DNA of 7,380 bases from an uncultured Lachnospiraceae bacterium (GCA_945643825.1 CALZEZ010000064.1:1-7380), one strand, 5' to 3'; numbered from the stretch's first letter, positions 1 through 6,167 are shown. Translations and numbers: made by a program. The notes: a model not told the origin generated them from the sequence alone.

Positions 1-145
1 CCAAATCCTTAATTTTATCCTGCATTGTGTCAATAGCAAGGTGTAACCCATCTGCATCCTGCAGTACACTGGTAACATCGCGAAAAATGATACCGGGCTC
101 CGGGAAATCTGGAATGCTTCTCACGTATTCTTCCAATTTTTTCAT
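1..145 (-). CDS. apt: Adenine phosphoribosyltransferase, N-terminal 48 residues (cut by window edge)
   Basis: Apt is a cytoplasmic purine-salvage enzyme that converts adenine and PRPP to AMP and pyrophosphate. Only the first 48 codons are present and the frame is still open at base 1. The fragment begins MKKLEEYVRSIPDFPEPGII and continues with FRDVT. The IPDFP-x-PGI-x-FRD block is the hallmark N-terminus of bacterial Apt. The PRPP-binding loop would lie beyond the window and cannot be checked. The ATG at 143-145 is chosen because an AGGAG ribosome binding site (154-158) lies 8 nt upstream and the family motif starts at the usual distance. The gene is separated from groEL by a terminator and has its own promoter (182-210), so it should be an independent unit. 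That promoter lies within a large inverted repeat, which suggests dedicated regulation. Identity is confident from the N-terminus alone, but the gene's integrity is unknown. Confidence 0.9.
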   Translation of the reverse strand, partial: MKKLEEYVRSIPDFPEPGIIFRDVTSVLQDADGLHLAIDTMQDKIKDL

Positions 146-161
146 TTTGTAGTCTCCTGTC

Positions 162-212
162 TTTTGACATATTTGTGAAGTATTATATTCTTTTTTCACA
201 AATAAGTCAAAA
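162..212. repeat. Inverted repeat (18-bp arms, 15-bp loop) around the apt promoter, candidate operator
   Basis: On the plus strand the left arm TTTTGACATATTTGTGAA (162-179) pairs with the right arm TTCACAAATAAGTCAAAA (195-212) at 17 of 18 positions. The single mismatch is 169/205. The 15-bp loop holds the apt -10 element, the right arm holds its -35, and the left arm covers the predicted start site. Only one arm would be transcribed from this promoter, so the symmetry probably acts as DNA, for example as paired sites for a dimeric regulator. The arms contain TGTGA/TCACA half-sites like those of the CRP/FNR family, but 19 bp apart rather than 6. I do not recognise a known operator, and the regulator is not in the window. 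Confidence 0.65.
182..210 (-). promoter_or_regulatory. Sigma-A-type promoter of apt
   Basis: Read on the minus strand there is a TTGACT -35 element (205-210), a 17-nt spacer and a perfect TATAAT -10 element (182-187). Transcription would start near base 175, about 30 nt before the apt start codon and just upstream of its AGGAG site. The match to the housekeeping consensus is 11 of 12 bases with optimal spacing. The promoter is enclosed by the inverted repeat at 162-212, so a bound regulator could block it. Confidence 0.8.
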
Positions 213-224
213 CATTAAATGGCT

Positions 225-260
225 AAAAAGCTGTACCCACAAAATATGAGTACAGCTTTT
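225..260 (-). terminator. Intrinsic terminator after groEL
   Basis: A perfect 11-bp stem is formed by 226-236 and 250-260 around a 13-nt loop. On the minus strand the 3' arm is GTACAGCTTTT, and one further T at 225 makes a run of five. It begins 28 bp after the groEL stop codon and ends the groESL transcript before the apt promoter. The stem is symmetrical at its A/T ends, so it might also work weakly in the plus direction. Confidence 0.8.
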
Positions 261-280
261 CATATTATTTCATATTATTG
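261..280. repeat. Two tandem copies of a 10-bp AT-rich unit
   Basis: CATATTATTT (261-270) is followed directly by CATATTATTG (271-280), matching at 9 of 10 positions. It lies between the groEL stop and the terminator hairpin. No function is apparent. It may be simple slippage in an AT-rich 3' untranslated region. Confidence 0.5.
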
Positions 281-288
281 GTCTCTTA

Positions 289-1911
289 TTACATCATTCC
301 GCCCATTCCGGCACCTGCAGGCATAGCAGGTTCAGGCTCTTTGATGTTTGCAACAACCGACTCTGTGGTCAGTAGTGTAGATGCAACACTGGTTGCATTC
401 TGAAGCGCACTTCTCGTAACCTTTGCAGGATCAAGAATACCGGCACTTACCATGTCTACATACTCATCCTTGAGTGCATCATAACCAACTCCAACTTCAG
501 ACTCTTTTACCTTGTTGATAATAACCGAGCCTTCCAGACCGGCATTTGCAGCGATATAGTACAAAGGAGCCTCCAGTGCCTTCAGAATAATCTGTACACC
601 GGTCTTCTCATCACCCTCTAAGGTATCAGCAAGCTTTGCAACTTCCTTAGAAGCATGAATGTATGCAGAGCCACCACCGGAAATAATACCTTCCTCAACT
701 GCTGCTCTGGTAGCTGCCAGTGCATCCTCCATGCGAAGCTTTGCCTCTTTCATCTCTGTCTCGGTTGCTGCACCTACACGAATTACAGCTACGCCGCCTG
801 CCAGCTTTGCAAGACGCTCCTGTAATTTCTCACGATCAAAGTCTGAGGTCGTCTCTTCAATCTGTTTCTTAATCTGGGCAATACGTGCCTGAATTGCATC
901 CTTGTCACCCTCACCATCCACAATGACGGTATTCTCTTTCTGTACCTTAACAGATTTTGCGCGACCTAACTGATCCATTGTTGCATCCTTGAGTTCAAGA
1001 CCAAGCTCTGAGCTGATAACCTGACCACCGGTAAGGATTGCAATATCCTCAAGCATTGCCTTTCTTCTGTCACCATATCCAGGTGCTTTTACTGCAACCA
1101 CATTAAAGGTTCCACGCAGTTTATTCACAATCAGAGTTGTAAGTGCCTCACCCTCAACATCCTCTGCGATAATAAGAAGCTTCTGACCGGACTGAACAAC
1201 CTGCTCTAAGATCGGAAGAATCTCCTGAATGCTGGAAATCTTCTTATCCGTGATAAGGATTACAGGATTCTCTAATACTGCCTCCATCTTATCCATATCA
1301 GTAGCCATATAAGCAGAAATATAACCACGGTCAAACTGCATACCTTCTACAAGATCCAACTCTGTCTGCATGGTTTTACTCTCTTCAATAGTGATAACAC
1401 CATCGTTTGAAACCTTCTCCATTGCATCTGCAACTAATTTGCCGACTTCTTCGTCACCTGCAGAGATTGCTGCTACTCTTGCAATATGCTCCTTACCATT
1501 TACCTTAGAGCTCATCTTTGCAATCGCATCAACAGCACACTCGGTTGCTTTCTTCATACCACGTCTTAAGATGATCGGATTTGCTCCTGCTGCAAGATTC
1601 TTCATTCCTGCATTTACCATAGCCTGTGCAAGTACCGTTGCGGTAGTCGTTCCATCACCGGCAACGTCATTCGTCTTGGTTGCAACCTCCTTAACCAGTT
1701 GTGCTCCCATATTCTCGAAAGCATCCTCCAGCTCAATCTCTTTTGCAATGGTTACACCATCGTTTGTGATAAGAGGCGCACCGAAGGATTTATCCAATAC
1801 CACATTTCTTCCTTTCGGTCCTAACGTTACTCTTACGGTATCAGCCAGCTGATTTACACCGGATTCCAATGCTGCACGCGCCTCAGCGCCATATTTAATC
1901 TCTTTTGCCAT
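289..1911 (-). CDS. groEL: Chaperonin GroEL (60 kDa, Hsp60)
   Basis: GroEL forms a 14-subunit double ring in the cytoplasm and, with the GroES lid, folds non-native proteins in an ATP-driven cycle. The 540-residue length is normal. The equatorial ATP site is intact: TLGPKGRNV at 29-37, TNDG at 49-52, GDGTTT at 85-90 (Asp86 matches E. coli Asp87), and Asp396 in MEDALAATR as the hydrolytic aspartate. SGGG follows at 411-414. The apical domain lies in the middle, and the C-terminus ends in the typical flexible tail AGAGMGGMM. The ATG at 1909-1911 follows an AGGAGG site (1921-1926) with 9-nt spacing. The gene lies 17 nt after groES and shares its CIRCE-controlled promoter, so it should be heat-induced through HrcA. 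The terminator at 225-260 closes the unit. Nothing in the protein looks unusual. Confidence 0.99.
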   Translation of the reverse strand: MAKEIKYGAEARAALESGVNQLADTVRVTLGPKGRNVVLDKSFGAPLITNDGVTIAKEIELEDAFENMGAQLVKEVATKTNDVAGDGTTTATVLAQAMVNAGMKNLAAGANPIILRRGMKKATECAVDAIAKMSSKVNGKEHIARVAAISAGDEEVGKLVADAMEKVSNDGVITIEESKTMQTELDLVEGMQFDRGYISAYMATDMDKMEAVLENPVILITDKKISSIQEILPILEQVVQSGQKLLIIAEDVEGEALTTLIVNKLRGTFNVVAVKAPGYGDRRKAMLEDIAILTGGQVISSELGLELKDATMDQLGRAKSVKVQKENTVIVDGEGDKDAIQARIAQIKKQIEETTSDFDREKLQERLAKLAGGVAVIRVGAATETEMKEAKLRMEDALAATRAAVEEGIISGGGSAYIHASKEVAKLADTLEGDEKTGVQIILKALEAPLYYIAANAGLEGSVIINKVKESEVGVGYDALKDEYVDMVSAGILDPAKVTRSALQNATSVASTLLTTESVVANIKEPEPAMPAGAGMGGMM

Positions 1912-1928
1912 GATTCATAGCCTCCTAC

Positions 1929-2213
1929 TTATTTAATGATTGCCAAAATGTCACTCTGTTTTACAATGATGTACTCTTCCTCGTCGATCTTAACCTCTGT
2001 TCCGGAATACTTGGAATAGATAACCTGATCTCCAACGTTCACTTCCATTTTTACTTCCTTACCATCTACCATGCCACCCGGTCCAACTGCAAGAACCTCT
2101 GCCTGCTGGGGCTTCTCTTTGTTCTGTCCCGGAAGAACGATACCTGATTTGGTCGTTTCTTCTGCTACTAACTGTTTCAATACAACTCTGTCTCCTAACG
2201 GAACTAAATTCAT
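1929..2213 (-). CDS. groES: Co-chaperonin GroES (10 kDa, Hsp10)
   Basis: GroES is the seven-subunit lid that caps the GroEL ring and encloses the folding chamber. The 94-residue length is typical. The N-terminal strand LVPLGDRVVL is canonical. The mobile loop at about 17-28 carries GIVLP (24-28), the segment that docks on GroEL apical domains. The roof-loop region VGPGG is present, and the protein ends KQSDILAIIK, as usual. The ATG at 2211-2213 has an AAGGAGG site (2222-2228) 8 nt upstream. It is the first gene of the groES-groEL operon, with a 5' leader of about 77 nt that contains the CIRCE operator. Stop TAA is at 1929-1931. Confidence 0.99.
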   Translation of the reverse strand: MNLVPLGDRVVLKQLVAEETTKSGIVLPGQNKEKPQQAEVLAVGPGGMVDGKEVKMEVNVGDQVIYSKYSGTEVKIDEEEYIIVKQSDILAIIK

Positions 2214-2258
2214 GATAACTGCCTCCTTATATCTTTCTATTTATTTCTTTCGTCTCTG

Positions 2259-2285
2259 TTAGCACTCGTTTTGTTTGAGTGCTAA
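2259..2285. promoter_or_regulatory. CIRCE operator, binding site of the heat-shock repressor HrcA
   Basis: TTAGCACTC (2259-2267), a 9-bp spacer and GAGTGCTAA (2277-2285) match the CIRCE consensus at every position, including spacer length. It lies just downstream of the groE -10 element, around and after the predicted start site. This is the classic placement for repression by HrcA in Firmicutes. hrcA itself is not in the window. Confidence 0.98.
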
Positions 2286-2296
2286 TTACAAAACAT

Positions 2297-2325
2297 ATAT
2301 TATGTTCTTGCGGATAGGTTTGCAA
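2297..2325 (-). promoter_or_regulatory. Sigma-A-type promoter of groES-groEL
   Basis: On the minus strand TTGCAA (2320-2325) and TAATAT (2297-2302) are separated by 17 nt. Transcription would begin near 2290, a few bases before CIRCE, consistent with a vegetative promoter repressed by HrcA. The -35 hexamer lies at the exact centre of the palindrome at 2301-2344. Element positions are inferred from consensus only. Confidence 0.65.
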
Positions 2326-2344
2326 ACCGCTCCACAAGAACATA
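2301..2344. repeat. 44-bp near-perfect palindrome over the groE promoter: terminator or operator
   Basis: Bases 2301-2344 pair about a centre at 2322/2323 at 19 of 22 positions. Outer arms TATGTTCTTG and CAAGAACATA pair perfectly, and the core GGTTTGCAAACC (2317-2328) is a perfect 12-bp palindrome. In minus-strand RNA one of the three mismatches becomes a U-G pair (2334/2311), leaving a 2x2 internal loop, so a strong hairpin would form at the end of the upstream gene's transcript. It is followed by ATAATATATGTTTTG, which is a poor U-tract for an intrinsic terminator. It could be the terminator of the gene at 2443-3369, a protein-binding dyad, or both. Confidence 0.6.
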
Positions 2345-2360
2345 CATTTTTATTGCTCTC

Positions 2361-2390
2361 TTTTTCTCTTGTTTTCTCTTTTTTTCTCTG
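2361..2390. repeat. Three tandem 10-bp T-tract units upstream of the groE promoter
   Basis: TTTTTCTCTT (2361-2370), GTTTTCTCTT (2371-2380) and TTTTTCTCTG (2381-2390) are near-identical units with a period close to one helical turn. Another T5 run lies at 2347-2351. On the minus strand these are phased A-tracts about 36-65 bp upstream of the groE -35 element. Such tracts are known to bend DNA or to act like UP elements, but that role is inference here. Confidence 0.45.
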
Positions 2391-2442
2391 AATATCTTAT
2401 CAAAACCCATTTTGAAGGATTTCATAGATTTTTTAGAAATGG

Positions 2443-3369
2443 TTAATTTTTATGCAATCTTTCATAATAGCCGGGAGCCTGCTTCATTTGCAATTTTGCA
2501 GCAAACATCTCATATTCCGCATCTGACAAAAGCTCCTGCAGATTCTGTTCCACATTACTCTTACTTGTCATTCCGAAAGCCACACTGGGTGCCAGAACCG
2601 GATCCTCATACTGCAAGCATCTCTCCTGAACACGATCACAATAATCCCTTGCCTCATCCTCCTCTGGCATAGGAATCATGATTGCAAAGACATCTCCATC
2701 AATTCGGCCAATAATATACTCCGATTTTGCTTCCTGCCGAAGGAAACCCGCAATGGTTGCGATCAAGCGGTCACTATGCTCTGTTCCATACTTATCATAG
2801 ACATATTTCCAGTCATTGATATTGGCCTCAATCAAGGCAACCGGTGCAATCTCGGCCCGATCTAACAAACGCATCCTCTTCTCAAAATAGGTTTTGGTCA
2901 GCGTGCCTGTCAGGACATCCTTTTGCTCCGGTCTCTTTGATTCCATATTTTGCCTTTCAAGTACCTGCTCAAGATAATCCATATACTGTACATATTCAAT
3001 ATTGACATATCGGCTCTCTCCATAAGAGACAAAAAGAGCTATCATATGCGTAAGCATTTTCTCTGCAAGCTCATGCTTCTCCTCTGGTGTATGCTCCATA
3101 TTGTAGTATATATGCCCCAGTGTACGATTATTCACTCGAAATCTGATTCCGGGTTCCGACACCACATCCGGTACGTACCCCTCATAGCTGACCCCTGCAG
3201 TCAAGTACGGCATCCCATGCCTGTCTGTCATGCACAAATCCATCTGGTAGGTTTTATGCAACAGCTCCAGATTCTCCTTTAACATTCCGGCAGGAAAAAG
3301 ATCATCCAGATTATAGTTTTTTATGTTTTCCTTCAGTCTCGTCTCTAATGGCATATTGTTAAAAGCCAT
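2443..3369 (-). CDS. Soluble protein with N-terminal sensor-like region and degenerate GGDEF domain
   Basis: This 308-residue protein has no signal peptide or membrane segment. Residues about 20-115 form a compact region resembling small ligand-sensing domains (possibly PocR-like; low confidence). Residues about 120-145 look like a helical linker, and about 148-300 form a GGDEF (diguanylate cyclase-like) domain. Evidence for the latter is DVLTGTLTKTYFEKRM at 151-166, DKYG at 192-195 and LLSDAEYEMFAAK near the C-terminus. The signature reads R-I-D-G-D-V-F (222-228) instead of R-x-G-G-D-E-F, and the metal-binding D-x-D is N183-I-N185. No RxxD inhibitory site is seen before the signature. It is therefore probably not an active cyclase and may be a c-di-GMP or nucleotide-responsive adaptor. 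The ATG at 3367-3369 has a GGGGG site 8 nt upstream (3378-3382). It lies 96 bp after trpA and has its own candidate promoter. Its target is unknown. Confidence 0.8.
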   Translation of the reverse strand: MAFNNMPLETRLKENIKNYNLDDLFPAGMLKENLELLHKTYQMDLCMTDRHGMPYLTAGVSYEGYVPDVVSEPGIRFRVNNRTLGHIYYNMEHTPEEKHELAEKMLTHMIALFVSYGESRYVNIEYVQYMDYLEQVLERQNMESKRPEQKDVLTGTLTKTYFEKRMRLLDRAEIAPVALIEANINDWKYVYDKYGTEHSDRLIATIAGFLRQEAKSEYIIGRIDGDVFAIMIPMPEEDEARDYCDRVQERCLQYEDPVLAPSVAFGMTSKSNVEQNLQELLSDAEYEMFAAKLQMKQAPGYYERLHKN

Positions 3370-3412
3370 ATCATGTACCCCCGTTTTTCGTGTTTTATTT
3401 TCCCCAATTCCA

Positions 3413-3441
3413 ATGATACCCTTTTTCTGCTGTCATGTAAA
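3413..3441 (-). promoter_or_regulatory. Candidate promoter of the GGDEF-like gene
   Basis: On the minus strand TTTACA (3436-3441) and TATCAT (3413-3418) are separated by 17 nt, giving a start near 3406 and a leader of about 37 nt. Each hexamer differs from consensus by one base. It falls in the short gap after trpA, where I see no convincing terminator, so read-through from trp is also possible. Confidence 0.55.
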
Positions 3442-3465
3442 GACGCGCCGGATATTGTGTAACAC

Positions 3466-4266
3466 CTACTGATTCAACTCACGTTTGAAGGTGCTGACAT
3501 AATCCCTAATTGCAGTCAGGTCATATCCACTCTTCTCCATCAGATCGATAAAATGTGAGCCAACAATACATCCATCAATAATATCCTTCATCGGCTCAAC
3601 ATCCCTTGCCTCTCTAATGCCAAAGCCCATCATTACAGGGATCTTGGAAACATCCTTTACACTTTGCAGATATTGGATCACATTGCGGTGGAAATCAGCA
3701 TTTTGTCCGGTAACCCCCATCGAGGAAACACAATAGACAAAGCCTCTGGCATTCTCTAAAAGCATCGGAATTCTTTTCCCCGACACAGGAGAAACCAGCT
3801 GGATCAGAATCGGTGCATCCTCAACTGCCGACAGCGCCTCCTGCAGCTCCTCCTGCTCTTCATACGGAAGATCCGGTATGATAAGTCCGTCAATTCCCAC
3901 CTCTGCACATTTTCTCGCAAAAGCATCCACACCATAATAGAGAACTGTATTGTAATACATCATGAAAAGCATAGGCTGCTCACAGCCATCTTCTCTAAGC
4001 TTTTCAACCATACAAAAAATCTTATTGAGATTTGTTCCATTTAAAATAGAGCGATAGGAAGCATTCTGAATTACCGGACCATCTGCAACCGGATCAGAGA
4101 ATGGAACCCCAAGCTCAATAATATCAGTTCCTGCTTCCTCCTGCGCTTTGATAATCTTTGCAGTCATCTCCATATCGGGCAGTCCAGCCGTCATATATGT
4201 AATAAAAGCCTTCTTGTTCTGCTCCCTGCACTGTGCAAGTCTTTTCTCTATACGATTTTCTTTCAT
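3466..4266 (-). CDS. trpA: Tryptophan synthase alpha subunit
   Basis: TrpA cleaves indole-3-glycerol phosphate to indole and glyceraldehyde 3-phosphate and passes indole through a tunnel to TrpB in the cytoplasmic alpha2-beta2 complex. The 266-residue length is standard. The TIM-barrel catalytic pair is intact: Glu51 in ELGVPFSDP and Asp62 in ADGPVIQ. PDLP (131-134), SSMGVTG (181-187), and the phosphate-binding GFGI (214-217) and GS (236-237) are present. It is the last trp gene, starting 21 nt after the trpB stop. A GGGAGG site (4281-4286) precedes the ATG at 4264-4266, but at 14 nt, longer than usual. No in-frame ATG, GTG or TTG lies between, so the start stands. Translation may rely on coupling with trpB. 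No clear terminator follows. Confidence 0.98.
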   Translation of the reverse strand: MKENRIEKRLAQCREQNKKAFITYMTAGLPDMEMTAKIIKAQEEAGTDIIELGVPFSDPVADGPVIQNASYRSILNGTNLNKIFCMVEKLREDGCEQPMLFMMYYNTVLYYGVDAFARKCAEVGIDGLIIPDLPYEEQEELQEALSAVEDAPILIQLVSPVSGKRIPMLLENARGFVYCVSSMGVTGQNADFHRNVIQYLQSVKDVSKIPVMMGFGIREARDVEPMKDIIDGCIVGSHFIDLMEKSGYDLTAIRDYVSTFKRELNQ

Positions 4267-4287
4267 CTTAACAACCCAAGCCTCCCT

Positions 4288-5472
4288 TTAATTTAAATAT
4301 CCGTTGCCGGAAAAATAGGACTCCACCGTATGCATATCTTTATCGCCGCGCCCTGACAGGCAGACAATTATTGCCTGATCCTTCGTCATTGTCTTCGCCT
4401 TTTTAAATGCATAAGCAAGCGCATGGGCACTCTCGATTGCCGGTATGATTCCCTCAAGCTTTGAAATCTCTGACAGGGCTTCCATTGCCTCATCATCTGT
4501 GATCGACGTGTAGATTGCCCTTCCGGTTTCTTTCAAATATGCATGCTCGGGACCCACTCCCGGATAATCAAGCCCTGCCGAAATGGAATGTGCAAGCTGG
4601 ACATTGCCATTCTCATCCTGAAGAAGAAAGGAGCGCATACCATGCAGAGTGCCCGGACGCCCAAGTGCCATTGCCGACGCATGCTTCCCGGTTTCAATTC
4701 CCATTCCTGCTGCCTCAACTCCGATTAACTCTACACCGGATTCCTCAATAAAATCTGCGAACATTCCGATGGAGTTGGAGCCTCCGCCGACACATGCCAT
4801 AACAACGTCGGGGAGCCTGCCTTCGGCCTCAAGGAACTGTTTTTTCGCCTCTATACTGATAACCTTTTGAAATTCCTTAACCATCTTTGGATATGGATAA
4901 GGTCCGACAGCAGATCCAATTATATAGAAGGTATCCTCTGCTTCCTTTGCCCAGATGCGAATTGCTTCGTTCGTCGCATCCTTTAAGGTATTGCTCCCTG
5001 ATGTAACACTTACAACCCGCGCGCCAAGCAGCTCCATACGCATCACATTCAAATGCTGTCTCTCTATATCCTCCGATCCCATATATACGGTACATTCCAT
5101 ACCAAAAAGAGCAGCACCCGTCGCCGTCGCTACACCATGCTGTCCGGCTCCGGTCTCACAGATCACCTTTTTCTTTCCCATTCGTCTGGCAAGCAGGATC
5201 TGACCGATTACGTTATTAATCTTATGTGCCCCGGTATGATTCAAATCCTCTCGCTTAAGGTAAATCTTAGTACCATATTTCTCTGACAGTCTCTCTGCAA
5301 GATACAGAGGTGTTTCTCTTCCTACATATTGCTTCATGTAATAGTCATATTCTTCCCAAAACTTCGGATCTGCTATGGCTTCCTCAAAAGCCCTGTCAAG
5401 CTCCTCCAGCGTATTCATCAGAGATTCCGCAACATACTGTCCGCCAAACTCTCCATAATAGGTTTTTTTCAT
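4288..5472 (-). CDS. trpB: Tryptophan synthase beta subunit
   Basis: TrpB is the PLP enzyme that condenses indole with L-serine to form tryptophan. The protein is 394 residues, typical of the TrpB1 type that pairs with TrpA. It opens YYGEFGGQYV, the normal N-terminus. Lys84 in TGAHKINN is the PLP Schiff-base lysine, and Glu106 in ETGAGQHG is the catalytic acid. GGGSN (229-233) binds the PLP phosphate, and LSGRGDKD (372-379) is the conserved C-terminal motif. The frame stays open up to an ATG at 5652, but that extension is cysteine- and arginine-rich, overlaps trpF and matches nothing in TrpB. The start at 5470-5472 is chosen because it has an AAGGAA site (5482-5487) 9 nt upstream and gives the family N-terminus. 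It lies 17 nt after trpF and 21 nt before trpA. Confidence 0.98.
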   Translation of the reverse strand: MKKTYYGEFGGQYVAESLMNTLEELDRAFEEAIADPKFWEEYDYYMKQYVGRETPLYLAERLSEKYGTKIYLKREDLNHTGAHKINNVIGQILLARRMGKKKVICETGAGQHGVATATGAALFGMECTVYMGSEDIERQHLNVMRMELLGARVVSVTSGSNTLKDATNEAIRIWAKEAEDTFYIIGSAVGPYPYPKMVKEFQKVISIEAKKQFLEAEGRLPDVVMACVGGGSNSIGMFADFIEESGVELIGVEAAGMGIETGKHASAMALGRPGTLHGMRSFLLQDENGNVQLAHSISAGLDYPGVGPEHAYLKETGRAIYTSITDDEAMEALSEISKLEGIIPAIESAHALAYAFKKAKTMTKDQAIIVCLSGRGDKDMHTVESYFSGNGYLN

Positions 5473-5489
5473 CAGCTTCTCTTCCTTTC

Positions 5490-6167
5490 TTATTTCTTTC
5501 CTGATTTTTTTACTGTATCTACAAACCCTATGATTTTCTCTTTGTCCTTGCCCTGAAAGCTTCCGTTCTGTGTGACAGCTTCCACTGCACTGGATACATC
5601 CACAACATCCGGATCTACCTGCCGGATCGCCTCTGACACATTTTGTGCACAAAGACCTCCTGCGAGAAATATTTTTTCTGCTCTCTCCTCCCGCACGGCA
5701 GGGAGCATGCTCCAGTCAAAGCTCTGTCCACTTCCGGGCTGTGGTGCATCAAACAGACAGCCCTCCACCACTACATCCTTCTCCCGAAGTCCTGCCAACT
5801 CACAAGACGTTTCCCTCTCTTCTTTCATGTTATAAGCACGAATCAGGGGGATTTTTATTTCCTTTACTATGTCAGGTTTAATCCGTCCATGAATCTGAAT
5901 ACAATCAAATCCGATCTGTACCACTTGTCTGATCTGCTCTGCATCCGGAGAAACCATGACTGCCACAAGCCTGGGTGATCGTGACAGGTTCTGACCTTTG
6001 GCATATTGTACGAGTGATACTGCCTGTTCCACTGTCAGATTTCTCTTACTCTTCGGAAAGAACAAAACCATACCAATATAGTCAACAGGAAGTGCAAGGA
6101 GCCAGTCAATTTCCTGCTTTCTTGTGATTCCGCATATTTTTATCTGTGGAAAACGAACCTCTGTCAT
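5490..6167 (-). CDS. trpF: Phosphoribosylanthranilate isomerase
   Basis: TrpF converts N-(5'-phosphoribosyl)anthranilate to CdRP by an Amadori rearrangement, the step before TrpC. The chosen product is 225 residues, somewhat longer than the usual 200 or so. Numbered from its ATG, it shows KICGIT with catalytic Cys12, FFPKSKR, QIHG, catalytic Asp140 in LFDAP, GSGQSFDW and AGGL. The phosphate-binding motif near the C-terminus reads DVSSAVE instead of the usual SSGVE, and the segment before GKD is longer than usual; both are modest deviations. A GTG at 6177-6179 would add four residues. The ATG at 6165-6167 is preferred because it forms an ATGA overlap with the trpC stop and has GGAAAAG just upstream (6171-6177). 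This indicates translational coupling to trpC. trpB follows after 17 nt. Confidence 0.95.
   Translation of the reverse strand: MTEVRFPQIKICGITRKQEIDWLLALPVDYIGMVLFFPKSKRNLTVEQAVSLVQYAKGQNLSRSPRLVAVMVSPDAEQIRQVVQIGFDCIQIHGRIKPDIVKEIKIPLIRAYNMKEERETSCELAGLREKDVVVEGCLFDAPQPGSGQSFDWSMLPAVREERAEKIFLAGGLCAQNVSEAIRQVDPDVVDVSSAVEAVTQNGSFQGKDKEKIIGFVDTVKKSGKK

Noticed and set aside
1370..1852. 160-codon plus-strand open frame inside groEL
   Set aside because: It is antisense to the strongly conserved groEL coding sequence, has no ribosome binding site that I can see, and its composition (rich in Ser, Ala and Thr) is that of a reverse-complement shadow.
2407..2442. Hairpin right after the GGDEF-gene stop as its terminator
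   Set aside because: CCATTT/AAATGG pair for only 6 bp across a 24-nt interior with a weak 4-bp inner stem, and only a short T run follows; the palindrome at 2301-2344 is a far better candidate.
2412..2672. 86-codon plus-strand open frame over the 3' end of the GGDEF-like gene
   Set aside because: Antisense to a gene with recognisable domain motifs, with no ribosome binding site and no resemblance to a known protein family.
3455..3467. GTGTAACAC dyad after trpA as a terminator
   Set aside because: The arms are only 4 bp with a 1-bp centre, which cannot form an RNA hairpin, and no T-tract follows.
5473..5652. 60-codon N-terminal extension of trpB from an ATG at 5652
   Set aside because: It lies in another frame over trpF, is rich in Cys, Arg and Gly unlike any TrpB, and the internal ATG at 5472 has a good ribosome binding site and the canonical N-terminus.
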